Source: Bacteroidota bacterium (GTDB lineage: Bacteria; Bacteroidota; Bacteroidia; Chitinophagales; Chitinophagaceae). From it: DNA of 64,000 bases. The position numbers and the translations under genes are program-made. Below, piece by piece: positions 45,315 through 54,221 of the stretch; positions within the stretch are counted from its first letter, which is position 1; every line of letters begins with the position of its first letter. The DNA lies in assembly GCA_018266555.1 (NCBI GenBank), contig JAFEAF010000017.1, positions 1 to 64,000 of the forward strand. Direction: 5' to 3'. Under the pieces are notes generated by a model. The model ran no database searches. It was not told the origin of the DNA and saw nothing but the letters and a program-made list of their open reading frames with translations.

Positions 45315-45911
45315 TCACCAATCTTTTGGATTCGATCCTGCTGTAGAAGATTTTTCATTTTGTACCCGTTGTTGTACCTGTTTTTCTTTTTGTTCCAGTT
45401 GTTTTAATTTATTAGCAGCATCTTTGGGGTTCATTCTGGGTGACGGTTGTTGTTTCTTTTTTTCAGGTGGCTCATTTTTCTTTTTTAATTCCAGCAGTGC
45501 CTTTTGCAGATTGTCTCTAGCCTGCTGATCCTGCGGATTGAGCAACAACGCTTTTTGATACGCATCAATACTTTCTTCCAGGTCATTTTCGCTGCTGTAA
45601 ACCACGCCCTCATTGTAAGATAAGTTTGAAAGAAAGCCGGAATCTTTAACATCGGCCTGAATTCTGTCAAATATTTTTAGTGCCTCATCCTTTTTCCCCA
45701 GCCGGTATAATGTGTTTGCTAAATTGAATTGTGCCGTTTCATACAAAGAATCAGTTTCAGCTATTTTACTGAATTCATTCCGTGCCTGGTCATACTGCTT
45801 CATTTTATAATACTCATTCCCTTTTCTGATAGCCTTATCTGATTGTTGCGCATTTACAAGCAGGACGCTTAATAAAAAAAGTAATATTAATATAGATTGC
45901 AGCCGCCTCAT
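45315..45911 (-). CDS. TPR protein, BatC-like
   Basis: 198 residues. Signal peptide MRRLQSILILLFLLSVLLVNA; TPR repeats from about 25 to 140 (GNEYYKMKQYDQARNEF, AQFNLANTLYRLGKKDEAL, SIDAYQKALLLNPQDQQARD), then a charged Lys/Gln-rich tail. It overlaps the VWA gene by 4 bp (ATGA), the arrangement of BatB-BatC in the Bacteroides aerotolerance locus. BatD and BatE do not follow; ispG is next. Confidence 0.8.
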   Translation of the reverse strand: MRRLQSILILLFLLSVLLVNAQQSDKAIRKGNEYYKMKQYDQARNEFSKIAETDSLYETAQFNLANTLYRLGKKDEALKIFDRIQADVKDSGFLSNLSYNEGVVYSSENDLEESIDAYQKALLLNPQDQQARDNLQKALLELKKKNEPPEKKKQQPSPRMNPKDAANKLKQLEQKEKQVQQRVQNEKSSTAGSNPKDW

Positions 45912-46909
45912 GCACTATTCTTTTTTCTTTCGGGAATAAAATTATCTATCAATAATAATATCAGTAAGATAACAGCCGGCCATAGATACAAGGAACGGTA
46001 ACTCAGTGAGGATTTATCCAGTGATGCCTTATACCGGATCTGGGATAAATAACCTGTTAAACTCCTGAGGGCATCATCCGTATTTTGCAAATGAATATAA
46101 GTTCCGTTAGTTTTTTCAGCAATCTGTTTTAATTCATCTTCATTCAATTTTGTGATTACCACATTACCCTGCTCATCTTTTTTAACAGCACCGGTAGCAG
46201 GATCTGTAAAAGAGGTTCCTTCTACAGAACCAATACCAATTGTATTAACCATAATTCCTTTATCTGTAAGAGTAGCAGCGGTTTTTATTGCATCGGGGTC
46301 ATGATCTTCTCCGTCCGTTAATAATACTACAACTTTAAACCGCTCATTATTTTCACCAAATGCCTCACTGCTTTTTTCCAATGCTTTACTGATTACAGTG
46401 CCCGGCACCGGCACCGCATCAGGATCAGCAGTGGAAACATACATTTTTGCGGCTTCTTCGTCTATTGTTAGTGGCATTTGAAGGTATGCAGCCCCGGCAA
46501 ACCAAACCAGAGCTACCCGGTCATCAGGCATTTTGTCAATCAGCTTGCCGATAAATTCTTTGGCTATTTCCAAACGGCTCGGTGGCATATCTGCTGCCAG
46601 CATGCTTTTGCTAAGATCAAGAGCAATAACAATATCAATACCCTTTCGGGAAAAATTTTCTGACTGACCGGGAATTCTTGGATTCATTACCGCCAGCACA
46701 CCAAACACAAATGACAGCGAAAAAAGAGTCCATTTTGTTGTAAATAATTTTGGAGAAAAATTACGGATCAGTAACCGTACCAGATTTTCATCACCCATGC
46801 GTTTAATTACATTCTTTTTCCAGCGAAGCAATAAAAGAAAAAAAACAACCCCTACAGGAACAGCCGTTAGCAATGTCCAGAAAATGATATATTGAAACTC
46901 AATGTTCAT
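45908..46909 (-). CDS. VWA-domain membrane protein, BatB-like
   Basis: 333 residues. Two N-terminal membrane helices (YIIFWTLLTAVPVGVVFFLL and a second at about 60-75), the VWA domain with MIDAS DLSKS (Asp98, Ser100, Ser102) and LLTDGEDHD, and one C-terminal helix. Part of the Bat (Bacteroides aerotolerance) system; in other bacteria such proteins work with MoxR ATPases in envelope stress. MoxR is not in the window. Start is about 37 bp from the beta-lactamase stop upstream on the same strand. Confidence 0.85.
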   Translation of the reverse strand: MNIEFQYIIFWTLLTAVPVGVVFFLLLLRWKKNVIKRMGDENLVRLLIRNFSPKLFTTKWTLFSLSFVFGVLAVMNPRIPGQSENFSRKGIDIVIALDLSKSMLAADMPPSRLEIAKEFIGKLIDKMPDDRVALVWFAGAAYLQMPLTIDEEAAKMYVSTADPDAVPVPGTVISKALEKSSEAFGENNERFKVVVLLTDGEDHDPDAIKTAATLTDKGIMVNTIGIGSVEGTSFTDPATGAVKKDEQGNVVITKLNEDELKQIAEKTNGTYIHLQNTDDALRSLTGYLSQIRYKASLDKSSLSYRSLYLWPAVILLILLLIDNFIPERKKNSA

Positions 46910-46946
46910 AAATTTTGCCCGCCATACAGAACAACAATTATGCTAA

Positions 46947-47756
46947 TCACATTTTTCCTTCCATAAATCCAAGATGTTTTAAAATATCCTTGAGTATTTT
47001 CATTCGAATGGTAGCCATATCAAAGTGTGGATCCGGGGATTGTATATTCAACACGAAAAAATACGGGTGCTGGTTCTCTTCAATCCAGCCCAGTACCCAT
47101 CCGATATTATCGCCTTTTACATCAATTCCCCAGCCGGTTTTATAGCTCAATTTATAATTGGAATTATTTTCAAACAGCATTGCCCTTTTCACCACTTCCT
47201 GGTTGTATTTATAAAAAGGTAATTGATCAAAATATAAACGCTTCACCAGTCCCAGCTGTTCATCAGGAGTTATTTTAAGTGAATTATCAAGCCAGAAGCT
47301 ATCAACACGGCTTGTAATTTTTTTGGTTCCATATCCAAGTGTATCCAGCCATCTCTGCATCGTATCTTTCCCGATCCTGCGTGCCACTTCCCGGTAATAC
47401 GGTACGGCAGAAACACGGAATGCCTCATACATAGAAAGATCTTTATTCCAGGCATCCGCACTTCTTTTAATCCCATCCCATTTGATCACCATACTGTCGC
47501 TGCTGATCTTCCCGGTTTGAAGCCCGATCAGCGAATTCACAATTTTGAAAGTGGAAGCCGGCAGATAACTGCTATCCCTGTAGCGGGAAAGATTGAAAAT
47601 AGTGAACCTGTTAGTACCATTATCCAATAAGGCAAAACAACCTTCGACTTTGTTTTCGTCAAAATATTTTTTCAGGCTTTTGTCCTGTTTTACATTATCA
47701 GGCGAACAAGAAAAAAATAGAATGAGGATCAACTGGTAAAGGCTATTCCAACGCAT
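46947..47756 (-). CDS. Class D beta-lactamase (OXA-like), lipoprotein
   Basis: 269 residues. Signal with lipobox FFSC (Cys17). All class D landmarks: PASTFK (Ser68, carbamylated-Lys71), SAV (Ser116), YGT at 142-144 where YGN is usual, Trp155 in FWLDNSLKITPDEQ, and KTG at 206-208. It opens beta-lactam rings in the periplasm and would be membrane-anchored. It has its own promoter at 47775-47806. Being flanked by housekeeping genes without mobile elements, it looks intrinsic to the chromosome. Confidence 0.9.
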   Translation of the reverse strand: MRWNSLYQLILILFFSCSPDNVKQDKSLKKYFDENKVEGCFALLDNGTNRFTIFNLSRYRDSSYLPASTFKIVNSLIGLQTGKISSDSMVIKWDGIKRSADAWNKDLSMYEAFRVSAVPYYREVARRIGKDTMQRWLDTLGYGTKKITSRVDSFWLDNSLKITPDEQLGLVKRLYFDQLPFYKYNQEVVKRAMLFENNSNYKLSYKTGWGIDVKGDNIGWVLGWIEENQHPYFFVLNIQSPDPHFDMATIRMKILKDILKHLGFMEGKM

Positions 47757-47774
47757 TGGTAAAAATATTTGCGC

Positions 47775-47806
47775 AAAGTTAATAGGATTATGGCTGCAGC
47801 AGCAAT
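47775..47806 (-). promoter_or_regulatory. Promoter of the class D beta-lactamase
   Basis: On the minus strand TTG (47804-47806), 21 bp, TAACTTTG (47775-47782), a full TAnnTTTG match. The start point would be about 12 nt before the gene. The rest of the gap up to 47942 shows nothing recognisable. Confidence 0.6.
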
Positions 47807-47942
47807 TTGCATGTACTTCCCTTTACCATATATCAGACTTTAATCGCAGGAAAACCTTCATCGCCCAACAATAGTCCCTGAAAATTGTTGATGCCTCTCC
47901 TTTTGTTTTGGAAAGTTGAACTTGCATCCGTTTATCTAAGAA

Positions 47943-47971
47943 ATATAAAAAAGTCTTGCCAGTGACAAGAC
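47943..47971 (-). terminator. Rho-independent terminator after the 42-residue lipoprotein gene
   Basis: GTCTTG (47953-47958) pairs with CAAGAC (47966-47971) around a 7-nt loop; on the minus strand TTTTTT follows. Confidence 0.8.
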
Positions 47972-47999
47972 ATTAAGTAATTTTTATTCCGATATTTAA

Positions 48000-48128
48000 T
48001 TAGAGATAAATACCATTACTCAGGCGATAATGCTTCACTCCCCGGCAATCTCTTTTTGTGGCAGCGCAGGATGAAAGCATAAAAGCAACAATGATGGCAA
48101 CAAGTGCAATTACAATTAATTTCTTCAT
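48000..48128 (-). CDS. Small lipoprotein, 42 residues
   Basis: Minus strand ATG 48128 to TAA 48000. A signal peptide of 20 residues (MKKLIVIALVAIIVAFM) ends in the lipobox LSSC (Cys21). The mature part is only 22 residues, CAATKRDCRGVKHYRLSNG and three more, with a second Cys. It is followed within 30 bp by a good terminator, so it is a monocistronic gene. I recall similar short TKRDCxGVKHY lipoproteins in Bacteroidota but know no function. Confidence 0.75.
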   Translation of the reverse strand: MKKLIVIALVAIIVAFMLSSCAATKRDCRGVKHYRLSNGIYL

Positions 48129-48354
48129 ACGAAATTTAAATTGGGTCAACTAACTGGTTTGGGGATTTCAGAGGAGAGATCTGTAGAATTGGTCCATCAG
48201 AGGAGTAAACGAAAATAACACCTCTTTATTGCTTTTCATAACATCTGACCGTTTTTTTTAAATTCGGGAGATAAAAATTTCAAATCAGTTTTTTTATCGT
48301 AAAAACACTTATTTCCATATATTTATATTATTAAACATATTAAAACCTGCTAAA

Positions 48355-48981
48355 ATGAAAAAGTTAATTTCCGTTTTACTGCTATCTGCAATATTGATGG
48401 CTGCATGTAACAACAATAAAACAAAAGATGCCACAAATTCAGGCGACAAAAAAGAAGCGAATAATGGCACAGGAAATTCATCCAATACCGAACCCTCCAC
48501 AAACGATATTTTACAATCGAAAAACGACATGGCCAAACTGATGGAAGAAATGAAAAAGATGCCTGCATTGAGTACCGATCAGCTTAAAGCCATGCTACCG
48601 GAAACAATGATGGATATGAAACGCTCCAACTTTTCGGTGAATAGCGGAATGGGCTTTGGTGTAGCTGAGGGGAGCTATAAAAATGAAGACGGCAGTAAAA
48701 GATTTCGTGTTCAAATATATGACTGTGCCGGTACTGCTGGTACTGCTTACTATAGTATGATGTATTGGGGCATGAATATGGAGCAGGAGGATGAGAATGG
48801 ATATAAAAAATCTACCACATTCAATGGCGAAAAAGCAATTGAATCTTATAATAAGAACAATAATGAATATGGTTTACTGTTCCCTGCCAGTAACCGGCTC
48901 CTGGTGAATGTAGAAGGAGAAAATACAGGACTTGATTCAGTAAAACAGGCTGCAAAAAGCCTGAATCTGAAAGTGAATTAA
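48355..48981 (+). CDS. Lipoprotein of unknown function
   Basis: 208 residues. Signal peptide with lipobox MAAC (Cys18), then a low-complexity Asn/Lys/Ser/Thr linker to about residue 50, then a folded domain with GFGVAEGSYKNEDGSKRFRVQIYD, AGTAYYSMMYWG and an end rich in beta-strand patterns. No family recognised. It stands alone between the small lipoprotein gene and a terminator. Confidence 0.8.
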   Translation: MKKLISVLLLSAILMAACNNNKTKDATNSGDKKEANNGTGNSSNTEPSTNDILQSKNDMAKLMEEMKKMPALSTDQLKAMLPETMMDMKRSNFSVNSGMGFGVAEGSYKNEDGSKRFRVQIYDCAGTAGTAYYSMMYWGMNMEQEDENGYKKSTTFNGEKAIESYNKNNNEYGLLFPASNRLLVNVEGENTGLDSVKQAAKSLNLKVN

Positions 48982-49006
48982 TAAAAAACTGAAACAAATA
49001 TTAACT

Positions 49007-49037
49007 AAAACGTTTCGTGCCAAATCGGAACGTTTTT
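49007..49037 (+). terminator. Rho-independent terminator
   Basis: AAAACGTTTCG pairs with CGGAACGTTTT (one G-T) across an 8-nt loop and runs into T7. It ends the lipoprotein gene at 48981 and touches the convergent kbl stop codon. Confidence 0.85.
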
Positions 49038-50225
49038 TTATTTTAAGACTCCTAACTCCTTTCCGATTTTGGTAAATGCTGCAATGGCTTTATCCAGGTG
49101 TTGCTGTTCATGTGCAGCACTCAATTGCACCCGGATTCTTGCCTGCCCTTTAGCTACTACCGGAAAGAAAAATCCAATTACATAAATTCCTTCATCCAGT
49201 AATTTAGATGCGAAATTTTGTGCCAGCACGGCTTCATACAGCATAATAGGTACAATAGGATGATCGCCGGGCTTAATATCAAATCCGGCTTCTGTCATTT
49301 TATTTCTGAAGTATTTTGTATTGTATTCAAGCTTATCTCTGAGCTCTGTAGTTTCTGTCAGCATGTTGAGTACAGCTATTGAACCACCCACAATGGATGG
49401 TGCTAATGTATTTGAAAACAAATAGGGTCTTGATTTCTGTCTTAGCATCTCAATGATTTCTTTTCTTCCGGAAGTAAATCCGCCGGAGGCACCTCCCAAT
49501 GCTTTTCCCAAGGTGCCGGTGATAATATCAATTCGTCCCATTACACCCCGGTATTCATGTGTTCCTCTGCCCGTTTTTCCCAAAAAACCTGATGAATGAC
49601 ATTCATCAATCATGATTGCAGCATTATACTTATCGGCAAGATCACATATCTTATCTAACTGAGCAATTGTACCATCCATGCTGAACGAACCATCAGAAAC
49701 AATAATACGACTCCGTAACCCCGATGAATCCTGCAATTTTTTTTCGAGGTCATTCATGTTGTTATGTTCATATCGAAAACGCTGAGCCTTACACAACCGA
49801 ACTCCATCAATAATGGAGGCATGGTTTAATGCATCAGAAATGATGGCATCTTCTTCATTAAACAATGGTTCAAACACTCCGCCATTGGCATCGAAGGCGG
49901 CAGCATAAAGAATGGTATCTTCTGTTCCCAAAAACTCTGAAAGTCTTTTCTCAAGCTCTTTATGTATGTCCTGGGTACCACAGATAAAACGGACACTGCT
50001 TAAACCATACCCTCTAGTGTCAATGGCTTTATGTGCTGCCTCAATTACTTTTGGGTGAGATGAAAGACCAAGATAATTGTTGGCACAAAAATTCAGCACT
50101 ATTTTCCCCCCCACTTTTATTTCCGGGCCTTGTGGACTGGCAATGATCCGTTCCGATTTATAAAGCCCGGAAGCTTTGATGTCTTCCACTTCGCCGGCAA
50201 TGCGTTTAACTAATTTTTCATTCAT
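49038..50225 (-). CDS. kbl: Glycine C-acetyltransferase (2-amino-3-ketobutyrate CoA ligase)
   Basis: 395 residues, alpha-oxoamine synthase family. LNFCANNYLGLSSHP, DALNHASIIDGVRL, IMIDECHSSGFLG, and GTLGKALGGASGGF with the PLP Lys. It splits 2-amino-3-oxobutyrate into glycine and acetyl-CoA in threonine breakdown. The threonine dehydrogenase gene is not adjacent. 8-amino-7-oxononanoate synthase is the nearest alternative, but the sequence matches Kbl. Confidence 0.93.
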   Translation of the reverse strand: MNEKLVKRIAGEVEDIKASGLYKSERIIASPQGPEIKVGGKIVLNFCANNYLGLSSHPKVIEAAHKAIDTRGYGLSSVRFICGTQDIHKELEKRLSEFLGTEDTILYAAAFDANGGVFEPLFNEEDAIISDALNHASIIDGVRLCKAQRFRYEHNNMNDLEKKLQDSSGLRSRIIVSDGSFSMDGTIAQLDKICDLADKYNAAIMIDECHSSGFLGKTGRGTHEYRGVMGRIDIITGTLGKALGGASGGFTSGRKEIIEMLRQKSRPYLFSNTLAPSIVGGSIAVLNMLTETTELRDKLEYNTKYFRNKMTEAGFDIKPGDHPIVPIMLYEAVLAQNFASKLLDEGIYVIGFFFPVVAKGQARIRVQLSAAHEQQHLDKAIAAFTKIGKELGVLK

Positions 50226-50348
50226 GGTTCACCTTTTGTCGGCAAATATACAAGAGCATTTTAAACCTGTTCCGGCTTGTCCGGCACAACTTTATATTTT
50301 CTGTAACCTTTCTGATTTTACTTTCGTCAAAGATTGAAACCAACCAAT

Positions 50349-50555
50349 ATGAAATGGAATCATCCACTCAGGATTATGATTGTTAGTATTTTGATTGCTG
50401 CAGCATCCATTCTATTTCGTTCTGCAGTAAAATCTTACGATACCATTAAGACCAATAAATCGAATAAAATTTGCAGTAAATGCAATAAACAGCAAAGCAC
50501 ACCCTCACAGGATTTGATGATCTGGGAAAGCCTTTCACGCCAGTTTTTTTCATAA
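50349..50555 (+). CDS. Small membrane protein with CxxC, function unknown
   Basis: 68 residues from ATG 50349 (a TTG start at 50334 would add five). One hydrophobic helix, LRIMIVSILIAAASILF, followed by a polar tail with ICSKCNK. The CxxC pair could bind metal or form a disulfide. It stands alone between kbl and the sigma factor gene. No family recognised. Confidence 0.6.
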   Translation: MKWNHPLRIMIVSILIAAASILFRSAVKSYDTIKTNKSNKICSKCNKQQSTPSQDLMIWESLSRQFFS

Positions 50556-50657
50556 AAGTTTTTGTATTGATTTCCAGCAATTGCACTAAAAAAAATCTTT
50601 TTCCCTGTAACAAATTAGTTTTCGGTACGTACTATGTATGACCTTTAATTATTGGGT

Positions 50658-50665
50658 TAACTTTG
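50658..50665 (+). promoter_or_regulatory. -7 promoter element of the ECF sigma gene
   Basis: TAACTTTG matches TAnnTTTG exactly, 22 nt before ATG 50688. No TTG is present 19-21 bp upstream, so the -33 half is weak. Confidence 0.45.
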
Positions 50666-50687
50666 TTTCAATATAGACCGGCTGTTT

Positions 50688-51173
50688 ATGACCGAACGAG
50701 AATATAACGAATGTGTCAGTACGTATGCGGATAATGTGTATCGCTTTATCCTGAAAAATCTCAAGCATGAGGAAGATGCACGGGATGTGGTGCAAACGGC
50801 ATTTGAAAAAATGTGGCGCAACAGGGAAGAAGTGGATGCCACTAAAAGTAAGTCTTACCTATTCACGATTGCTTATCACCAGATGATTGATCATATCCGG
50901 AAAGTAAAAAGAATTCAATTAAAAGAAGAATTCAATGATGCTACCAAAGTACTGGATAAACCGGCGCACAACCTTAAAAAAGTTCTGGAAGAAGCTTTAG
51001 CCCGTTTAAGTGAAACCCAGCGTTCCCTGGTATTGCTAAAGGATTATGAAGGATACAGCTATGAAGAAATAGGAAAAATAACAGGGCTGAATGAAAGCCA
51101 GGTTAAAGTGTACCTGCACCGGGCCAGGGTGCAATTAAAAAATTACCTGGTCCGACTGGAAAACGTAATATAA
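50688..51173 (+). CDS. ECF-type RNA polymerase sigma factor
   Basis: 161 residues. Region 2 includes YRFILKNLKHEEDARDVVQTAFEKMWRNR; region 4 includes LVLLKDYEGYSYEEIGKITGLNESQVKVYLHRAR. It directs RNA polymerase to envelope or stress genes. The next gene, 71 bp on, is a membrane protein with anti-sigma features, and the third encodes an outer-membrane barrel, so this is a self-contained sigma/anti-sigma/OMP operon. Confidence 0.93.
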   Translation: MTEREYNECVSTYADNVYRFILKNLKHEEDARDVVQTAFEKMWRNREEVDATKSKSYLFTIAYHQMIDHIRKVKRIQLKEEFNDATKVLDKPAHNLKKVLEEALARLSETQRSLVLLKDYEGYSYEEIGKITGLNESQVKVYLHRARVQLKNYLVRLENVI

Positions 51174-51244
51174 AAAATGAGGTATGAAGCCGGATATCTG
51201 ATTAATTAATTTCTCCCGGCATCTTACTTCTGACATCAGACATC

Positions 51245-52378
51245 ATGAACATTAATCGTCATAATTACGAAGAGTATTTTATCCTGTATATGGATAATGA
51301 ACTGAACCCTGAAGAACAGCAGCAGGTGGATATGTTCGTTCAGCATAACCCTGACCTGAAAGAAGAACTCGAAATGTTACTTCAATCAAAGTTTTTTCCT
51401 GAACCTCATATTACTTTTGAAAATAAAGATGAGCTGCTTCGTACAACTGAAGATGTAAAAATTAATTTATCCAACTACGATGAATGGCTGATGCGGTATG
51501 TGGATAACGAATTAAACCCTGAAGAAAGTACTACAGTTGAAAGTTTTGCAGCATTGCATCCTTCTGTAAAAAAAGAGTTGGAATATTTTACAAAAACGAA
51601 ATTACTACCGGAAGAAAACATCGTTTTTCCTGATAAAGAGTTACTGTATCGGAAAACTGAGAGAGTTCGTATTATTCAAATGCGCTGGTGGAAGGTTGCC
51701 GCCGCTGCGATGCTTATCCTTGGTATAGGCACCGGTATTGTTTTTATAATGAGTAACAGAAAGAATCCTGTTAATGAACCTACCGCTTCTCAAAAAATTA
51801 AACAAGATAACAATATAAACAACCCGATAACAATTCAAAAAAATACTATTGACAAGGCGGACGGTACTTTAGCTGATAACGGAAATAAGATTGAAAAAGA
51901 AAATCAATCTTCAAAACAGGAAGCGGTTAAGGCCGTCATTTCAAAATCTGAAAATAATAAGCCGGCCATTCAAAAAAATATTTTACCGCAATTAACTGAG
52001 TCGCTTACAAAAGATGCTCCCCTTATTGCTGAAAGTATCGCTACCAATAACCTGCCTTCATCTGTAAAAAATCCGAATGTAGCTATTCTTAATTTATCAT
52101 CAGTACCGGATATAAATATAGATAATGCTAAAAATAACTTAACCGCATACCAACCTGAGAATACTTCTGTAACAAATCAAACGAGTAAACCGTATATTAA
52201 TACGGTGGCCGTTGAAGAATCAGAAGCCCGTTTCGCCAGCCAGGGAGAAAATGATAACAAAAAGACCCGCGGTTTTTTCCGCAAAGTGACAAGGCTTTTC
52301 GAAAAAACTACGAAGATCAATCCTGCCAATGATGACGACAGGATGCTGATCGGAGCGCTGGCTGTAAAACTGAATTAA
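51245..52378 (+). CDS. Putative anti-sigma factor with duplicated N-terminal domain
   Basis: 377 residues. Residues about 6-70 and 76-140 are a tandem repeat (YEEYFILYMDNELNPEEQQQ versus YDEWLMRYVDNELNPEEST, then ENKDELLR versus PDKELLYR). The YxDNELxxEE pattern is that of anti-sigma N-terminal domains in Bacteroidota, without zinc ligands. One membrane helix follows (about 158-180, WKVAAAAMLILGIGTGIVFIM), then a long Asn/Lys-rich periplasmic part. Placement after the sigma gene supports the role; the doubling suggests a two-site grip on sigma. Confidence 0.75.
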   Translation: MNINRHNYEEYFILYMDNELNPEEQQQVDMFVQHNPDLKEELEMLLQSKFFPEPHITFENKDELLRTTEDVKINLSNYDEWLMRYVDNELNPEESTTVESFAALHPSVKKELEYFTKTKLLPEENIVFPDKELLYRKTERVRIIQMRWWKVAAAAMLILGIGTGIVFIMSNRKNPVNEPTASQKIKQDNNINNPITIQKNTIDKADGTLADNGNKIEKENQSSKQEAVKAVISKSENNKPAIQKNILPQLTESLTKDAPLIAESIATNNLPSSVKNPNVAILNLSSVPDINIDNAKNNLTAYQPENTSVTNQTSKPYINTVAVEESEARFASQGENDNKKTRGFFRKVTRLFEKTTKINPANDDDRMLIGALAVKLN

Positions 52379-52421
52379 AATATCAATAACATCTGAATTT
52401 AAAATCATTAAAAATCAAAAT

Positions 52422-53249
52422 ATGAAAAGGATTCCCATTGCCATGGCACTATTGTGTTTTGCAATCACAGGCTTTACACAAGAAAAAGTTGATACTGTCA
52501 AAATCGGTGGTATGATCATCATAAAAAAATCAGGAAGTAAAGACAATGAAAAGAGCAAAGAATTCAAAATCACCAGAAGGAAATCGGGTAGGCCTTCCAA
52601 CCTGAAAACAAACTGGTGGATCGTTGACCTCGGCTTTGCTAACTATACCGACAATACTGATTATAGCAGTGTGGCGGCACAGGAATATGCCCCGTTAAGC
52701 AACAAAAGTTGGTTGGCTCTCCGTTCAACAAAGTCAGTAAATGTAAATATCTGGTTCTTCATGCAGCGATTGAATGTGGCTAAGCATGTTGTGAATCTTC
52801 AATATGGATTGGGACTTGAACTGAACAATTATCGTTATAAAGAACCAATCCGTTATGATGCCGATCCTCCGGCTGTTGCTAATGCACCGGTAATATATTT
52901 TGATAACACAAGAAATTATAAAAAAGATAAGCTTGCAGCAGATTATCTCACTGTTCCCCTGATGTTGAATTTTAATTTCACACCTAAACGCAGCTCCGGT
53001 GGCTTTGGTTTCAGCGCCGGCATCAGTGCAGGCTGGCTGTATAGTGCCCGCAACAAGACTATTACCTCTGAAGAAGGAAAGAAAAAAGCAAAAGATGATT
53101 TCGACCTGGAGCGCTGGAAACTTTCTTATATCGGCGAATTGTCTCTCGGACCGGTAAAATTATATGGTTCCTTAGCTATGAAAAATATGTATAACCGTGG
53201 ACTGGATATTACACCTTACAATGTGGGCATACGCTTCAGCAGGTGGTAG
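52422..53249 (+). CDS. Outer-membrane beta-barrel protein, PorT-like
   Basis: 275 residues with signal peptide MKRIPIAMALLCFAITGFTQ. A short basic linker follows, then alternating strands (WWIVDLGFANYTDN, VVNLQYGLGLELNNYRY, GFGFSAGISAGWLYSARN, LYGSLAMKNMYN) ending in NVGIRFSRW with a terminal aromatic, as in barrels inserted by BamA. It is the last gene of the sigma operon and likely its main target or sensor. Confidence 0.8.
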   Translation: MKRIPIAMALLCFAITGFTQEKVDTVKIGGMIIIKKSGSKDNEKSKEFKITRRKSGRPSNLKTNWWIVDLGFANYTDNTDYSSVAAQEYAPLSNKSWLALRSTKSVNVNIWFFMQRLNVAKHVVNLQYGLGLELNNYRYKEPIRYDADPPAVANAPVIYFDNTRNYKKDKLAADYLTVPLMLNFNFTPKRSSGGFGFSAGISAGWLYSARNKTITSEEGKKKAKDDFDLERWKLSYIGELSLGPVKLYGSLAMKNMYNRGLDITPYNVGIRFSRW

Positions 53250-53271
53250 TCCTATAAATTTTCTTAGAACA

Positions 53272-53299
53272 AAAGCCGGGCATAGTCCCGGTTTTTTTT
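53272..53299 (+). terminator. Rho-independent terminator of the ECF sigma operon
   Basis: CCGGG (53276-53280), CATAGT loop, CCCGG (53287-53291), then eight T. Confidence 0.85.
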
Positions 53300-53466
53300 A
53301 TTTTCCCAAAGCATATTTATTACAAGTAAGTTTTCGGTTATATCCGAAAATCTTCACTGCAATCCCACGCAGGATATTTTCTAAATGCTGCGTTAAAAGA
53401 TTTCCACACTAAAAATAAAAGATTGTGGCATTGCGTTTGAAATAATGACGGTCTGGAGACATTGCC

Positions 53467-54033
53467 ATGAAAAAATTTATCGTACTCATCTTAATCTTCA
53501 CAGGAAGCGGGTTGCTGGCTTCATTTAAGCCTTATACTTTTTCTCCTTTGCATGAATCTTTCAAGCGAATGAATATCGGTGATGGACCGGTGGGAACTAT
53601 TTACATAATAATTGACAAATCGAAATATGAGCTAAGTGTGTTTGATGATAAGGGCTGGTATGCCACTTACCCCGTCGTTTTTGGCAACAGCAGCCTTGCC
53701 GATAAAAAAATGGCAGGCGATAAAAACACTCCCGAAGGAACATTCCGGATTATCAGCAAGCGGGTTCACTCGCAGTGGGATCGTTTTATGGCGTTGGATT
53801 ATCCTACTAAAGAAAGCTGGGAAAAATTTAATGATAGAAAAGAAAAAGGAGAAATCCCCACTTCTGCAAAAATCGGTGGCGGCATCGGTATTCACGGCAC
53901 CTGGCCGCATGAAGATTTTGTAATTGACCGCTATAAAAACTGGACATTGGGTTGCATCTCAATGAAATGCAGCGATGTGGAAGAACTTTATAATTATACT
54001 CCCGTAGGAACCAAAGTGATCATCCGTAAATAG
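53467..54033 (+). CDS. L,D-transpeptidase (YkuD domain), exported
   Basis: 188 residues with signal segment MKKFIVLILIFTGSGLLASF. YkuD domain from about 40: IYIIIDKSKYELSVFD, TPEGTFRI, GGIGIHGTW with the active-site His, and NWTLGCISMKCSDVEELY with the nucleophile Cys (Leu in place of the usual residue before Gly-Cys). It crosslinks peptidoglycan through L,D bonds or attaches protein; such enzymes resist most beta-lactams. Confidence 0.9.
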   Translation: MKKFIVLILIFTGSGLLASFKPYTFSPLHESFKRMNIGDGPVGTIYIIIDKSKYELSVFDDKGWYATYPVVFGNSSLADKKMAGDKNTPEGTFRIISKRVHSQWDRFMALDYPTKESWEKFNDRKEKGEIPTSAKIGGGIGIHGTWPHEDFVIDRYKNWTLGCISMKCSDVEELYNYTPVGTKVIIRK

Positions 54034-54221
54034 TCTTTGATTTTGGATCGCCATTGACCGGTATTCACTTACACACCGCAACAATCAAACTCATTATTGA
54101 TAAATGCAATGCTTTTTCAGGTAGCAATCCTCTTCGGTAAAATAGGCTGACTGATTAAAAACAATTTACTAACATCAAAGGCAAATACAACAAAACTTTA
54201 AGAACAGGTATGGTTTTTGCA

